Under the pieces are notes generated by a model that was not told the origin of the DNA, did no database searches, and worked only from the letters and a program-made list of their open reading frames with translations. This document shows, one piece after another, positions 1 to 8,124 of a DNA stretch of 64,000 nucleotides; within the stretch, counting starts at the first letter, position 1; every line of letters begins with the position of its first letter. Source of the DNA: Pinibacter soli (lineage in GTDB: Bacteria; Bacteroidota; Bacteroidia; Chitinophagales; Chitinophagaceae); contig NZ_JASBRG010000001.1 of NCBI RefSeq assembly GCF_029961145.1, forward strand, positions 248,001-312,000, in the 5' to 3' direction. The translations under genes were made by a program, and so were the position numbers.

Positions 1-221
1 AGCAGATCGCGGTTGCTGTCGAGAGTAGTTTTAATCATCGCTGCAAGAGCAGTGTCCTTATAAACATCAAACCATTTCGCCAACGGCATTGTATCCGTCG
101 CTAATGAATCTCTATAAGAAATGTTAGCAGGCGCTGTTGGCTTTTGATATTTCTTACCCACCATACAACTCAGGGAGAGCAGTATGACAGCGAGAAAAAG
201 ATATGCATGTTTTGTTTTCAT
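1..221 (-). CDS. RND efflux outer-membrane channel lipoprotein, N-terminal part (truncated by window edge)
   Basis: The reading frame starts at 221 and runs off the left edge; 73 residues are visible. They begin with a lysine-bearing signal sequence and a lipobox (LSLSC), followed by a segment with Pro/Ala-rich and 'W..Y.D..L..MI...L..N.DL' character, which is how NodT/OprM-type outer membrane factors begin. The channel would be anchored in the outer membrane and form the exit duct of the pump encoded immediately upstream in the same direction. The order adaptor, pump, channel is the classic tripartite RND operon. The 171-base gap to the pump gene is longer than usual and contains AT-rich simple repeats. 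Only the N-terminus is visible, so the family call rests mainly on context plus the lipoprotein start. Confidence 0.8.
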   Translation of the reverse strand, partial: MKTKHAYLFLAVILLSLSCMVGKKYQKPTAPANISYRDSLATDTMPLAKWFDVYKDTALAAMIKTTLDSNRDL

Positions 222-249
222 TGTCTATTACAAAATCGTCGTGTGACAA

Positions 250-391
250 TTAAGAATTAGGAATTAGGAATTAAGAATTCATCCAGTGCAAAGACACAAC
301 AAGACTTAGAAACCTGCTTCTCTTCATTTTCAATCTTCAACTTTCAATTTTCAATTCCATCCCATTTTCAAATTTTCAAATCTTCAAATTA
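250..391. repeat. AT-rich intergenic simple repeats
   Basis: The gap between the pump stop codon and the channel gene is filled with short iterated units: 'aattaggaattaag' copies near 250-278 and 'caattttcaa'/'aaattttcaaatcttc' units at 330-391. A 19-base stretch at 373-391 recurs exactly at 32385-32403, again directly after the stop codon of a leftward gene. Such repeats are scattered through intergenic DNA of this bacterial group; no coding or terminator function is evident. Confidence 0.6.
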
Positions 392-392
392 A

Positions 393-3300
393 TCAATGGC
401 TCGGTGGATGCGATTGATCGGGTGGATTCGATTCACCCGCAGCAGCCGCGGCCTTCTTCTTCTTTCTTTCAATCAACACAAAGAATGCAGGCACCAGCAG
501 AACGCTCATCACTGTAGCTGCAATCATTCCTGAGAACACGGCCATACCCATAACCTTTCTTCCTTCTGCACCTGCTCCGCTTGCGGTCAACAATGGAATT
601 ACACCAAGTATGAATGCAAGTGATGTCATCAGGATCGGACGGAAGCGAAGCTTCGCTCCATCAATCGCTGCATCCATCACGTGATCGCCCGCTTCCTGTT
701 TCGCCTTCGCAAACTCAACAATCAGGATGGCGTTCTTCGCATTCAAACCGATCAACATTACCAAACCAATTTGTGCAAATATGTTGTTTACATAACTCAA
801 TGATGTTATACCCGCCAGGAACAGTCCAAGGAACGCGCCCAACACTGCCCACGGCGTTCCCAAAAGCACACTCACCGGAAGTTTCCAGCTTTCATATTGT
901 GCCGCAAGAATGAGGAATACGAAACCGAGTGCCATCAGGAAGGCAGATCCGGATGAACCTTCTGCTTGTTTTTCCTGGAATGAAATGTTGCTCCATTGAT
1001 AACCCATGTCTTGCGGTAATACTTGTTTAGCCACTTCTTCCAACGCTGTCAATGCCTGCGCCGAACTATATCCCCGTGCGGGCACACCGCCAATTTCTGC
1101 GGCTCGATAAATATTGAAGTGGTTCGTGTATTGCGGACCTGTTGTATCACGTACTGAAGCCACCGTTCCTACCGGCACCATTTCTCCACCTATATTCTTT
1201 ACATAGAATTGTTGCAGATCCTGTGGCGCCATACGATAGTTCTGATCCGCCATTACGTACGTTTTATATTGACGCCCAAACTGGTTAAAGTTGTTTACAA
1301 ATGCACCACCCATCATGGATGATATAGTTGTGTTCACATCGTTTAACTGTAAACCGAGCTTGTCAACTTTTTCTTTGTCTACTTCAATATTTTTCTGAGG
1401 AACGTTCGCACGGAAGAGTGTGTACACTTTTCCAATTTCTTTGCGTTTGCTCGCCTCTGCAATAAATTTCTGAGCATTTGCAGCGAGATATTGCGGAGAG
1501 TTACCTGCGCGATCTTGCAGCATCATCGAGAAACCGTTACCGTTACCCAAACCAATGATTGGCGGCGGACCAACGGCCAGTACCGTTGCCTGAGACACTT
1601 CTTTCATACAAATGGCATTGATCTCCTGTACCAGGTCCAGCGCTGTTTTGTGACGATCGTGCCAAGGTTTGAGTGTGATAAAGAATGTGGCTGAGTTTGG
1701 CGACACCGTGTTGTTCAAAAGGTTGTTACCATTTACGGTAGTGTAAAGTTCTATTTCAGGAATGTTCTTTAAAATCGCTTCTACTCTTTTTGTTACATCG
1801 TCAGTGCGTTGCAGCGAAGCCGCATCCGGCAACATCGTACTTATCAGGAACCAACCCTGATCTTCTTCCGGCACAAATCCTGATGGGATAGATTTGCCGA
1901 GAAATACAGTCGCTACAACAATACCTACAAGAACGAGCATAGTGATCAACAGCTTTCTCGCAAAGAATTTTGCAACGCCTACATAGCCATTTGTGAATTT
2001 ATCGAAGAAGCGGTTGAACGCTGCGAAGAATTTTGCAAGCAAGCCTTTCTTTTGACCCTGCGGTTTTAACAACAACGCTGCAAGCGCCGGGCTTAGCGTC
2101 AACGCATTGAATGCCGAGAACAAAACCGAAATCGCAATGGTGATGGCAAACTGTTGATACAACCTTCCCGTGATGCCTCCCGTAAATGCCACCGGCACAA
2201 ACACTGCAGCAAGAATTACCGCAATGGCGATAACCGGACCACCCACTTCCTTCATGGCTATGCTCGTCGCTTCCTTGGGCGACTTACCATGCTCGATGTG
2301 GTGCATTACGGCCTCCACCACTACAATGGCATCATCCACCACAAGACCGATCGCGAGTACCAATCCCAACAATGAAAGTGTATTGATAGAAAAACCAAGC
2401 AGTGGGAACACAATGAATGTACCGATCAAAGAAACCGGAACGGTGAGCAACGGAATCAATGTGGCACGCCAGTCTTGCAGGAAGATGAACACCACAAGAA
2501 TTACCAGGACCACTGCTTCAAATAAAGTATGCATGATCTCATTGATACCTTCTGTAACAGCTAGTGTAGTATCAAGAGCAATATTCATCTTCATGTCTAC
2601 CGGAAATCTTTGTTCCAGTTCACCCATTCTTTTCTTCACTGCCTCTGCAACTGCCAACGCGTTTGATCCCGGAATTTGATATACTGCGATTGTAGAAGCG
2701 GCACTACCATTGATACGGCTCGTCATGGTGTAGTTCTCTGTTCCAAGTTCTATCCTGGCAACATCCGACATACGCACGAGAGCACCGTTTTCATTTGCTT
2801 TTAAAATGATCCTTCCAAACTCTTCTTCTGTTACAAGACGTGATTGCAACATCGCGGTGTAGGTATTCTGCACACCTTTTGGCGCAGGCTCTGCACCAAA
2901 ACTACCACCCGGCTTGATAAGGTTTTGCTCTTTCAGTTTATTAATAACGTCCTGAACGGTGAGTTTGTAACGGGAAAGATCATCTGGTCTTACCCATATT
3001 CGCATCGCATATTCTGAACCACCAAATACAGACACGTCACCCACACCGTTGATACGTTTTAATTCATCAACGACATTGATAAATCCGTAGTTGTTTAAGA
3101 ATTTGGAATCATAAGTATTCTTGGGAGAAGATAGTGATACCAGCATCAGAGGAAACGTAAGTGATTTCTTTACTGATACACCCATTGCGGTAACTTCCGG
3201 AGGGAGAAATGGATTTGCGAGTGCCACACGGTTTTGCGTAAGCATGTTGGCATTGTCAAGATTTGTTCCAACTTCGAAAGATACTTCCAATCTCATAGTA

Positions 3301-3557
3301 CCGTCGTTCGCATTTACGGAACGCATGTACAACATTCTTTCCACACCGTTTACCTGTTGTTCAATTGGCGTAGCTACGGTTTGTTCCATGTTTACAGAAT
3401 TAGCGCCATTGTAAGTAGCGTTCACCTGTACCATTGGTGGTGTGATCTCTGGGTATTGCGATATGGGAATACCTTTTAGAACCAGTACTCCAAGTACTAC
3501 CATCAGAATGGAAAGTACCATCGCAAAAATCGGGCGCCTGATAAAAAACTCGCTCAT
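393..3557 (-). CDS. RND multidrug efflux pump, inner-membrane subunit (HAE1/AcrB family)
   Basis: A 1054-residue protein, the normal length for the hydrophobe/amphiphile efflux-1 family. It opens with the family N-terminus (FIRRPIFAMV, first membrane helix) and the 'ISQYPEI.PP.V.V' motif. It has two repeats of large periplasmic loops, and the membrane-embedded aspartate pair in helix 4 (GLVVDDAIVVVEAV, about residues 400-415) carries the proton relay. The C-terminus is a short Lys/Ala/Pro-rich tail. It would sit in the inner membrane as a trimer and exchange protons for drugs, bile-like compounds or dyes, with the lipoprotein adaptor encoded 38 bases upstream and the channel downstream. Substrate specificity cannot be told from sequence. 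The start is unambiguous, at the family-typical MSEFFIRRP. Confidence 0.97.
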   Translation of the reverse strand: MSEFFIRRPIFAMVLSILMVVLGVLVLKGIPISQYPEITPPMVQVNATYNGANSVNMEQTVATPIEQQVNGVERMLYMRSVNANDGTMRLEVSFEVGTNLDNANMLTQNRVALANPFLPPEVTAMGVSVKKSLTFPLMLVSLSSPKNTYDSKFLNNYGFINVVDELKRINGVGDVSVFGGSEYAMRIWVRPDDLSRYKLTVQDVINKLKEQNLIKPGGSFGAEPAPKGVQNTYTAMLQSRLVTEEEFGRIILKANENGALVRMSDVARIELGTENYTMTSRINGSAASTIAVYQIPGSNALAVAEAVKKRMGELEQRFPVDMKMNIALDTTLAVTEGINEIMHTLFEAVVLVILVVFIFLQDWRATLIPLLTVPVSLIGTFIVFPLLGFSINTLSLLGLVLAIGLVVDDAIVVVEAVMHHIEHGKSPKEATSIAMKEVGGPVIAIAVILAAVFVPVAFTGGITGRLYQQFAITIAISVLFSAFNALTLSPALAALLLKPQGQKKGLLAKFFAAFNRFFDKFTNGYVGVAKFFARKLLITMLVLVGIVVATVFLGKSIPSGFVPEEDQGWFLISTMLPDAASLQRTDDVTKRVEAILKNIPEIELYTTVNGNNLLNNTVSPNSATFFITLKPWHDRHKTALDLVQEINAICMKEVSQATVLAVGPPPIIGLGNGNGFSMMLQDRAGNSPQYLAANAQKFIAEASKRKEIGKVYTLFRANVPQKNIEVDKEKVDKLGLQLNDVNTTISSMMGGAFVNNFNQFGRQYKTYVMADQNYRMAPQDLQQFYVKNIGGEMVPVGTVASVRDTTGPQYTNHFNIYRAAEIGGVPARGYSSAQALTALEEVAKQVLPQDMGYQWSNISFQEKQAEGSSGSAFLMALGFVFLILAAQYESWKLPVSVLLGTPWAVLGAFLGLFLAGITSLSYVNNIFAQIGLVMLIGLNAKNAILIVEFAKAKQEAGDHVMDAAIDGAKLRFRPILMTSLAFILGVIPLLTASGAGAEGRKVMGMAVFSGMIAATVMSVLLVPAFFVLIERKKKKAAAAAGESNPPDQSHPPSH

Positions 3558-3595
3558 GGACGGTGTAATAAAGTTTTATAAATAAGTAACCGGAC

Positions 3596-4729
3596 TTATT
3601 GCTTTGTTGTGGTTGAGTCGTAGGAGTAAGCTTTGGGCACAGGCTTTATTTCCATGCCTGCCTTGATAAAGGCATTTCCCACAAGTGCCACATTATCGCC
3701 TGGTTTCAAGCCATCTGTTACAACCCAGTTGCTGCCCGACCTTTCTCCTACTTTTACAGGACGCGGATTTATTCTGTTGCTATCATTCACCACATATGCC
3801 ATATACACATTCTGCATTTGATTGATCGCCTCCTGTGGAACCATTATAGCATTCGGGTACTCATATGCTTTGAATCGAACTTTCACATACTGACCGGGAC
3901 GCAGCAGATTCGATCTATTTTCAACAACAGCCTGTACTAACAATGACCCCGTAGTAGGATCCACTTCGCGGTTGGCAAAATCAAGTTTCCCTTTTTCAGG
4001 AAAAATAGTACCGTCGTTTAAAACGAATTCTACCTCAAGGTTCCTGGCCTGATCAGCATTTAACTTCTGTCTGTACATGAGGTAATCTTTTTCAGTAATG
4101 GGGAACCGCACACGCAGCGCACCCAATGTTGATACAGTATTGATTGGTGGTTGACCGATGCTTTTCACGTAATCGCCTACCTGCACTTTCGATATACCGA
4201 TGATGCCATTTATAGGTGAAGTAATTCTTGAATAGCTTAATTGCAAGCGTGCATTGCTGAGAGAGGCTTGAGCAGAGCGTACTGCTTCCTTTTGCGCATC
4301 ATATGTAGCCTGTGCTGCATCAAGATCGCGCTTGCTTAGGGCATTCATGTCTGCAAGAGGTTTTACCCTGTCGAGATCTGCTTTGGATTTTACCAGCATG
4401 ATGTTTGCTTGTGCAAGTTCTGCATTTGCAGCCTGTTCACGATCTTTCAATTCATCATCCTGAATTACATACAAGAGTTGGCCTTTCTTAACGGCCGAAC
4501 CTTCCTTGAACGCGATGTTCTGAACCCAGCCGTTTACACGCGGTTGAATTTCTACATCGGATTGACCAAAGGTTTGCCCGACATACTCCATATATATGGG
4601 TAGATCTTTCTGACCAACTTTTACAACCTGTACTTCCGGTACGGGCGCAGCGGTCTTTTCGTTTTTGTCTTTGCACGCTGCAAAGGCGGAGAAAAGAAAA
4701 AGGAACGGTATTGCTTGACAGGGCTTCAT
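3596..4729 (-). CDS. RND efflux periplasmic adaptor lipoprotein (HlyD/AcrA family)
   Basis: Membrane-fusion subunit linking the RND pump to the outer-membrane channel. The start is placed at 4729 because it gives a clean lipoprotein signal (MKPC..., lipobox AFAAC, Cys19). The longer frame to 4837 would add 36 residues of charged sequence before the signal. The mature protein is 377 residues with the expected order: a barrel-sandwich/lipoyl half ('IQPRVNGWVQNIAFKEGSAVKKGQLLY'-type motif), an alpha-helical hairpin rich in Ala/Gln/Lys, the second lipoyl half ('ITSPINGIIG'), then beta-barrel and membrane-proximal domains ending near 'VVTDGLKPGDNVALVG'. It is the first gene of the operon, so a promoter is expected between 4730 and 4945, but I cannot point to a convincing -7 box. 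Confidence 0.95.
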   Translation of the reverse strand: MKPCQAIPFLFLFSAFAACKDKNEKTAAPVPEVQVVKVGQKDLPIYMEYVGQTFGQSDVEIQPRVNGWVQNIAFKEGSAVKKGQLLYVIQDDELKDREQAANAELAQANIMLVKSKADLDRVKPLADMNALSKRDLDAAQATYDAQKEAVRSAQASLSNARLQLSYSRITSPINGIIGISKVQVGDYVKSIGQPPINTVSTLGALRVRFPITEKDYLMYRQKLNADQARNLEVEFVLNDGTIFPEKGKLDFANREVDPTTGSLLVQAVVENRSNLLRPGQYVKVRFKAYEYPNAIMVPQEAINQMQNVYMAYVVNDSNRINPRPVKVGERSGSNWVVTDGLKPGDNVALVGNAFIKAGMEIKPVPKAYSYDSTTTKQ

Positions 4730-4945
4730 AAATATCTTTTTACAATGAACCAGCGTCTTTATTATTTTTTTTCTTTCGATTAAACACTTTATTCTTTGGA
4801 GTATGTATCGGTCAACAAATCCTAAACAGCCAATCAATCAGAAATGTTTGCTGTTTGAAAAATTATCTTTTGTTAAGTTGTTAGGCTTCATGTGCTGCTA
4901 CTCCTAACAATCAACAAGTTTCCTAACACCATGCATAACCGCTTT

Positions 4946-6073
4946 TTACAATCCAAAGCGATACTGCAATCCTCCAATGAACTGTTGCCTTGATCCGAGA
5001 AAACCATACTCTGCACGTATCATCCAGCTCTTATTTATTTGATATTGTGTTCCCACAATGAAGTTCCACATGTTCTTGGGCCTTTTATCAAGCGAATATT
5101 GCACGCTTGCATTTCCCGCGCCACTAACCACTTGCGATGCCTGATCAAGAAATCCCCCCGCTCTTTCCAGTGCATTATTGGCAGTGTTATACTTTGCCTT
5201 ATTTACAGGATTTGCTTGCTGTGCGTCTGACAAGCCATTCCACCATGCGTTCACATTCTGCTGAGCATTGTTTACTTTCATGTAGCCTGTATCAAGTTTG
5301 CTTTGCCATTGGTCTATAGGGAAAAGGTCTGTTGCATTCAGGGAGCCGCTTGTTCCGCTATTCAGTTTCACGCGAAAGCCTCCAACCCATACGGCGATAT
5401 TGCTTTTTTTATTAGGCAAAGTAAAGTTCTTACCCAGCCTGGGGCCGAATACAAATGCATATGCGGGCTTTTCAAGTTCCGGAATATCTGTCCAGGTAAA
5501 GTTCATATCAATCGCCAAAAAAGCACCGCCGATACCAAACGTGGGTGTAAGGCCAAATCCGTAAGTCGTAGCATCAAAATTTGCTTTCGTGTTAATTGGC
5601 AAAATCTTATTCCAGGCGCCGCTGCTGTCGGGAATATAAATGCCTGCATTGATGGCGGTAGACAAATGCGATTTAGCAAAAATTGCATACACATTTAAAA
5701 ACGGGAACAACCAAATATCGGGTCTGATGTTGATCCCACTGGAAGTTGATGTCGCCTTGTCGAACCGAACTATCTGGTCGAGATTATATTTAGGTCCGTT
5801 ATTAAATCCCACTTGTAAATTGTTGATAAGAATGTCCGACTGTTGCCAGAGGTACTGCATACTCAGCCCTGCAGAATGTGGAAGGTTATAACCTTTCGCT
5901 ACTACCTTTTTGCCCCAGATCGGTAGCATATACGGGTATTCGGAACGAATAAGACTATCTCTTAAGTCAGTCTTTTTCTTTCCTACCACTTTATCGGTTG
6001 TGTATTGCCCATAGGTAAACGAAATTGAAAGTAAAGTGGTTATCAGAGTCAGGAAAATACCAAGCTTTTTCAT
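4946..6073 (-). CDS. Outer-membrane beta-barrel protein of unknown function
   Basis: A 375-residue protein with a Sec signal peptide (MKKLGIFLTLITTLLSISFTYGQ). The start at 6073 is chosen over an upstream in-frame ATG at 6160 because only the shorter form begins with the signal. The body alternates polar and aromatic residues as in porin-like barrels and ends in a phenylalanine-containing C-terminal strand (GLQYRFGL), consistent with recognition by the BAM complex. A central insertion (about residues 240-300) is Asn/Gln/Ala-rich and may be a periplasmic or extracellular loop. I do not recognise a transport family. It lies upstream of the efflux operon in the same direction with a gap over 200 bases, so co-transcription is possible but not shown. 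Confidence 0.6.
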   Translation of the reverse strand: MKKLGIFLTLITTLLSISFTYGQYTTDKVVGKKKTDLRDSLIRSEYPYMLPIWGKKVVAKGYNLPHSAGLSMQYLWQQSDILINNLQVGFNNGPKYNLDQIVRFDKATSTSSGINIRPDIWLFPFLNVYAIFAKSHLSTAINAGIYIPDSSGAWNKILPINTKANFDATTYGFGLTPTFGIGGAFLAIDMNFTWTDIPELEKPAYAFVFGPRLGKNFTLPNKKSNIAVWVGGFRVKLNSGTSGSLNATDLFPIDQWQSKLDTGYMKVNNAQQNVNAWWNGLSDAQQANPVNKAKYNTANNALERAGGFLDQASQVVSGAGNASVQYSLDKRPKNMWNFIVGTQYQINKSWMIRAEYGFLGSRQQFIGGLQYRFGL

Positions 6074-6416
6074 CTGTCTGTATTTTATTTTATTTTGGCC
6101 AGATGGAATTCGCATGAAACTAACAATGTCTTTGTATAGCAGCATTGTTGTCACGCTCATTTCATAAGCGTATGACGGGGTTTTATCCGAAAAAAATGTC
6201 CCCTGGTATTTTACAAAACAACTGTATTGTAAAACGGTTCGCAGGACACATCCAAATTACCCCGTAAAAGCATGACTTTCCTGCTTTTTAGGCATTTAAC
6301 TGTTAAATGAACAACCGTGAATTTATTTTCTTGCAAGATTGCGGCAGGCGAGGTTCGTTTGTCCGTGAATGATAGAAAAGCAGACGCTGCTTTTTTGTTT
6401 ATCGATAACCCTTCCT
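6074..6416 (-). other. Intergenic region between AraC regulator and barrel gene
   Basis: No credible gene is present; a frame at 6211-6420 begins with TTG and its product resembles nothing. An 8-bp AT-rich inverted repeat (6209-6216 with 6227-6234) followed leftward by seven A residues at 6190-6196 (U-run in the leftward transcript) could be a weak terminator for the AraC gene. A promoter for the barrel gene must lie here, but no good -7 box is visible. Confidence 0.35.
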
Positions 6417-7403
6417 TCAAATTTCAGTAGGAGATATTTTAAACTTCTTTTTAAAAGTGTAACTGAAGTGCGCAAGATTGGCGAACCCAAATTCGTATGC
6501 GGTTTCTGTTGGCGACTTGCCGATGGTCAAACTTTCTTTCGCAGCATGCAAGCGATAATGCTGATAGTATTGATAGTAGGATAATTTGAACATGCGTTTG
6601 AACAACACTTTAAACTTCGTAAGGCTCATGTGCACCTTGTGCGCCATATCTTCGATGCTGGGACAATTGCCGGAGAGATCACTCACGAGTACGTTTCTTA
6701 TTTGAATCATCCTCGATGCTTCCAATATGCCCGTTTCTTCCTGCAGCTTATTGCTTTCAACGTGTATTTCCTGTATCAGCGAAGCCAGCAGATTATACAC
6801 TGATGCCAGAAAGAAAAGTTTCTGTGCACCCTCCTTCCAGGCATACTCAAATAGCTTGTTTACCTCGTCTATCATTACGGAAGTCATCGCTGCGTACCCT
6901 TTTACTGTATCACCGTTAAATACATTAAACTGCTCATCGTCGTTTTTATCCCACATACCAGTTAGTGCATTCTTAGAAAAAATAATGATAACTGCTTTCG
7001 ATGTTTCATTGGGGATCACCTTAAACAGCGTTTGAACGTCTGCTGAGAAAAAAATCGCAGAATGTTTTGCAGCAAGACCGATGCGATTCAACTCTTCATC
7101 CACGTTGTCGAATGCATGCAGATCGATGTTTTCCTTCAGAGAAAACAGACAGGAATAAAAAGAAGGTTTTCTTACTGCAATTCGTCTTATGCCTATTTCC
7201 TCCCCAAACAAAACATTAAGCCTGAGTAGGGAAATATGTGGGGTAATGGAGAAGAACTCAATTTTGCCTTTCGCTGTTTCATTGTCGAGAGAAATCGAAT
7301 TACCTACCAGTGCTACACCGGTTTGGTATGACTTTGAAAGCTGTTCATACAATTTTATGAAGTTAGATTTGTCAACACTCAGATTGACGCGAAATTCTCT
7401 CAT
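6417..7403 (-). CDS. AraC-family transcriptional regulator
   Basis: A 328-residue protein whose last 100 residues form a double helix-turn-helix of the AraC/XylS type: '..SIEDMAHKVHMSLTKFKVLFKRMF' followed by 'SYYQYYQHYRLHAAKESL' and 'SPTETAYEFGFANLAHFSYTFKKKFKISPTEI', the family signature. The N-terminal 220 residues carry no obvious sugar-binding cupin motif, so the inducer cannot be guessed. The nearest gene downstream in the same direction is the barrel protein at 4946-6073, a possible target by proximity only. The gene is preceded at 7485-7596 by a candidate small transcript on the same strand that appears to terminate before it, so the regulator probably has its own promoter in 7404-7484. 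Confidence 0.9.
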   Translation of the reverse strand: MREFRVNLSVDKSNFIKLYEQLSKSYQTGVALVGNSISLDNETAKGKIEFFSITPHISLLRLNVLFGEEIGIRRIAVRKPSFYSCLFSLKENIDLHAFDNVDEELNRIGLAAKHSAIFFSADVQTLFKVIPNETSKAVIIIFSKNALTGMWDKNDDEQFNVFNGDTVKGYAAMTSVMIDEVNKLFEYAWKEGAQKLFFLASVYNLLASLIQEIHVESNKLQEETGILEASRMIQIRNVLVSDLSGNCPSIEDMAHKVHMSLTKFKVLFKRMFKLSYYQYYQHYRLHAAKESLTIGKSPTETAYEFGFANLAHFSYTFKKKFKISPTEI

Positions 7404-7484
7404 AGAAAAGTGTTGGGTTGATTAACAACCGGTAAAACAAAAAGTTCTGTTTCAAAGCGTTTACGTTTCCTGCCAGACAGGAAC

Positions 7485-7582
7485 AAAAAAATCCGGCTAT
7501 GGAAATAGCCGGATACATACCTTACTAAGAAAACTATGATAATAACCCTATACTGATAAAGCGTTTATTGCTGTCATATTTG
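7485..7582 (-). ncRNA. Candidate small RNA of about 100 nt (promoter to intrinsic terminator)
   Basis: Leftward from the -7 box at 7589-7596 the sequence runs for roughly 95 bases without a long frame. It ends in a 10-bp perfect hairpin (7491-7500 with 7505-7514, loop 4) followed by a seven-U run (7485-7491). A canonical promoter and terminator this close together define a short independent transcript. It contains only a nine-codon frame starting with ATG near 7574, so it could be a non-coding RNA or a leader-type peptide. It could alternatively be an attenuator leader for the AraC gene that starts 82 bases further on. I do not recognise an RNA family. Confidence 0.5.
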
Positions 7583-7588
7583 ATAGTG

Positions 7589-7596
7589 CAAACTTA
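7589..7596 (-). promoter_or_regulatory. Bacteroidota-type -7 promoter box (TAAGTTTG) of the small transcript
   Basis: On the minus strand the sequence TAAGTTTGCA matches the Bacteroidota primary-sigma -7 consensus TAnnTTTG, here with the common trailing CA. No clear -33 TTTG is seen 17-23 bases upstream. Transcription would start about seven bases downstream, near 7582. Confidence 0.5.
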
Positions 7597-7820
7597 CAAC
7601 GCGAAGGGTTTTTCATATTTCTAATTCTGTCAATAGTCTTTCAAAAAACGGTTCAAATAATGTTAAAGGCCATTTATCCCTTTCGCTCCTTATACTCTTT
7701 AAAAGCGCTCTGTTACAGCACATTACAAAGGCATTCATTAAGCGCTGCAAACTTTTTCAACACTGCCTGATCTTGTAATGCATTTGCCGTTTTTTGAAAG
7801 CCACAGTAATTCACAGTTGG

Positions 7821-8018
7821 TACTTTTGACTTATCCAATTACTTCAAATGCGACGCATTCAGAATAATGAATAGCAAGCAGAAGAAAAACCAGCGTTCAA
7901 TAACGCTATGAAAAACCACGGCATGTTTGCTGTTTAAGCAGCGAAGAAAGAGATCCACTTTCTATGAAGAACAGCCGTATACAAAGAGCGAGTCACTGTG
8001 GTGACTCGCATCTTTTTT
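7821..8018 (+). ncRNA. Candidate short rightward transcript with small overlapping ORFs
   Basis: A -7 box TACTTTTG (7821-7828) with TTTG at 7793-7796 (spacing 24) is followed by about 185 bases that end in a strong rightward terminator (hairpin 7988-8009, T-run 8012-8018). Inside are two tiny frames coupled by ATGA overlap: 14 codons from 7868 (MNSKQKKNQRSITL) and 9 codons after it (MKNHGMFAV). A third frame starts just before the terminator and reads through it. The transcript may be a regulatory RNA or encode micro-peptides. No family is recognised. Confidence 0.4.
7988..8018 (+). terminator. Rightward intrinsic terminator
   Basis: Perfect 9-bp GC-rich stem (gcgagtcac with gtgactcgc) at 7988-7996 and 8001-8009, loop TGTG, followed by a seven-T run at 8012-8018 on the plus strand. 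No annotated rightward gene precedes it, which is the main reason to suspect a small transcript upstream. Confidence 0.75.
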
Positions 8019-8061
8019 TAAATCATATCGCAGCGACATTTATTAGCCAGGCAATGCCTTC

Positions 8062-8111
8062 ATTAAATGCAAAAGGACAGACCATAATAAGTCTGTCCTT
8101 TTGCATTTAAT
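8062..8111 (-). terminator. Long-stem terminator of the T9SS-exported protein gene
   Basis: Perfect 21-bp inverted repeat (8062-8082 with 8091-8111) around an 8-base loop, starting 13 bases after the stop codon of the leftward gene at 8125. The outer part of the stem is A/T-rich, giving a U-rich 3' side in either direction, so it can act as a bidirectional terminator. Confidence 0.85.
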
Positions 8112-8124
8112 AGGTTCCGCGTAG

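Noticed and set aside
2154-2679. Antisense frames inside the RND pump gene
   Set aside because: These mirror codon bias of the real gene on the other strand and have no protein-family features; the same holds for most antisense frames across the large GH and SusC genes.
6211-6420. 69-codon frame overlapping the AraC stop
   Set aside because: It begins with TTG, lacks family character, and covers a terminator-like hairpin.
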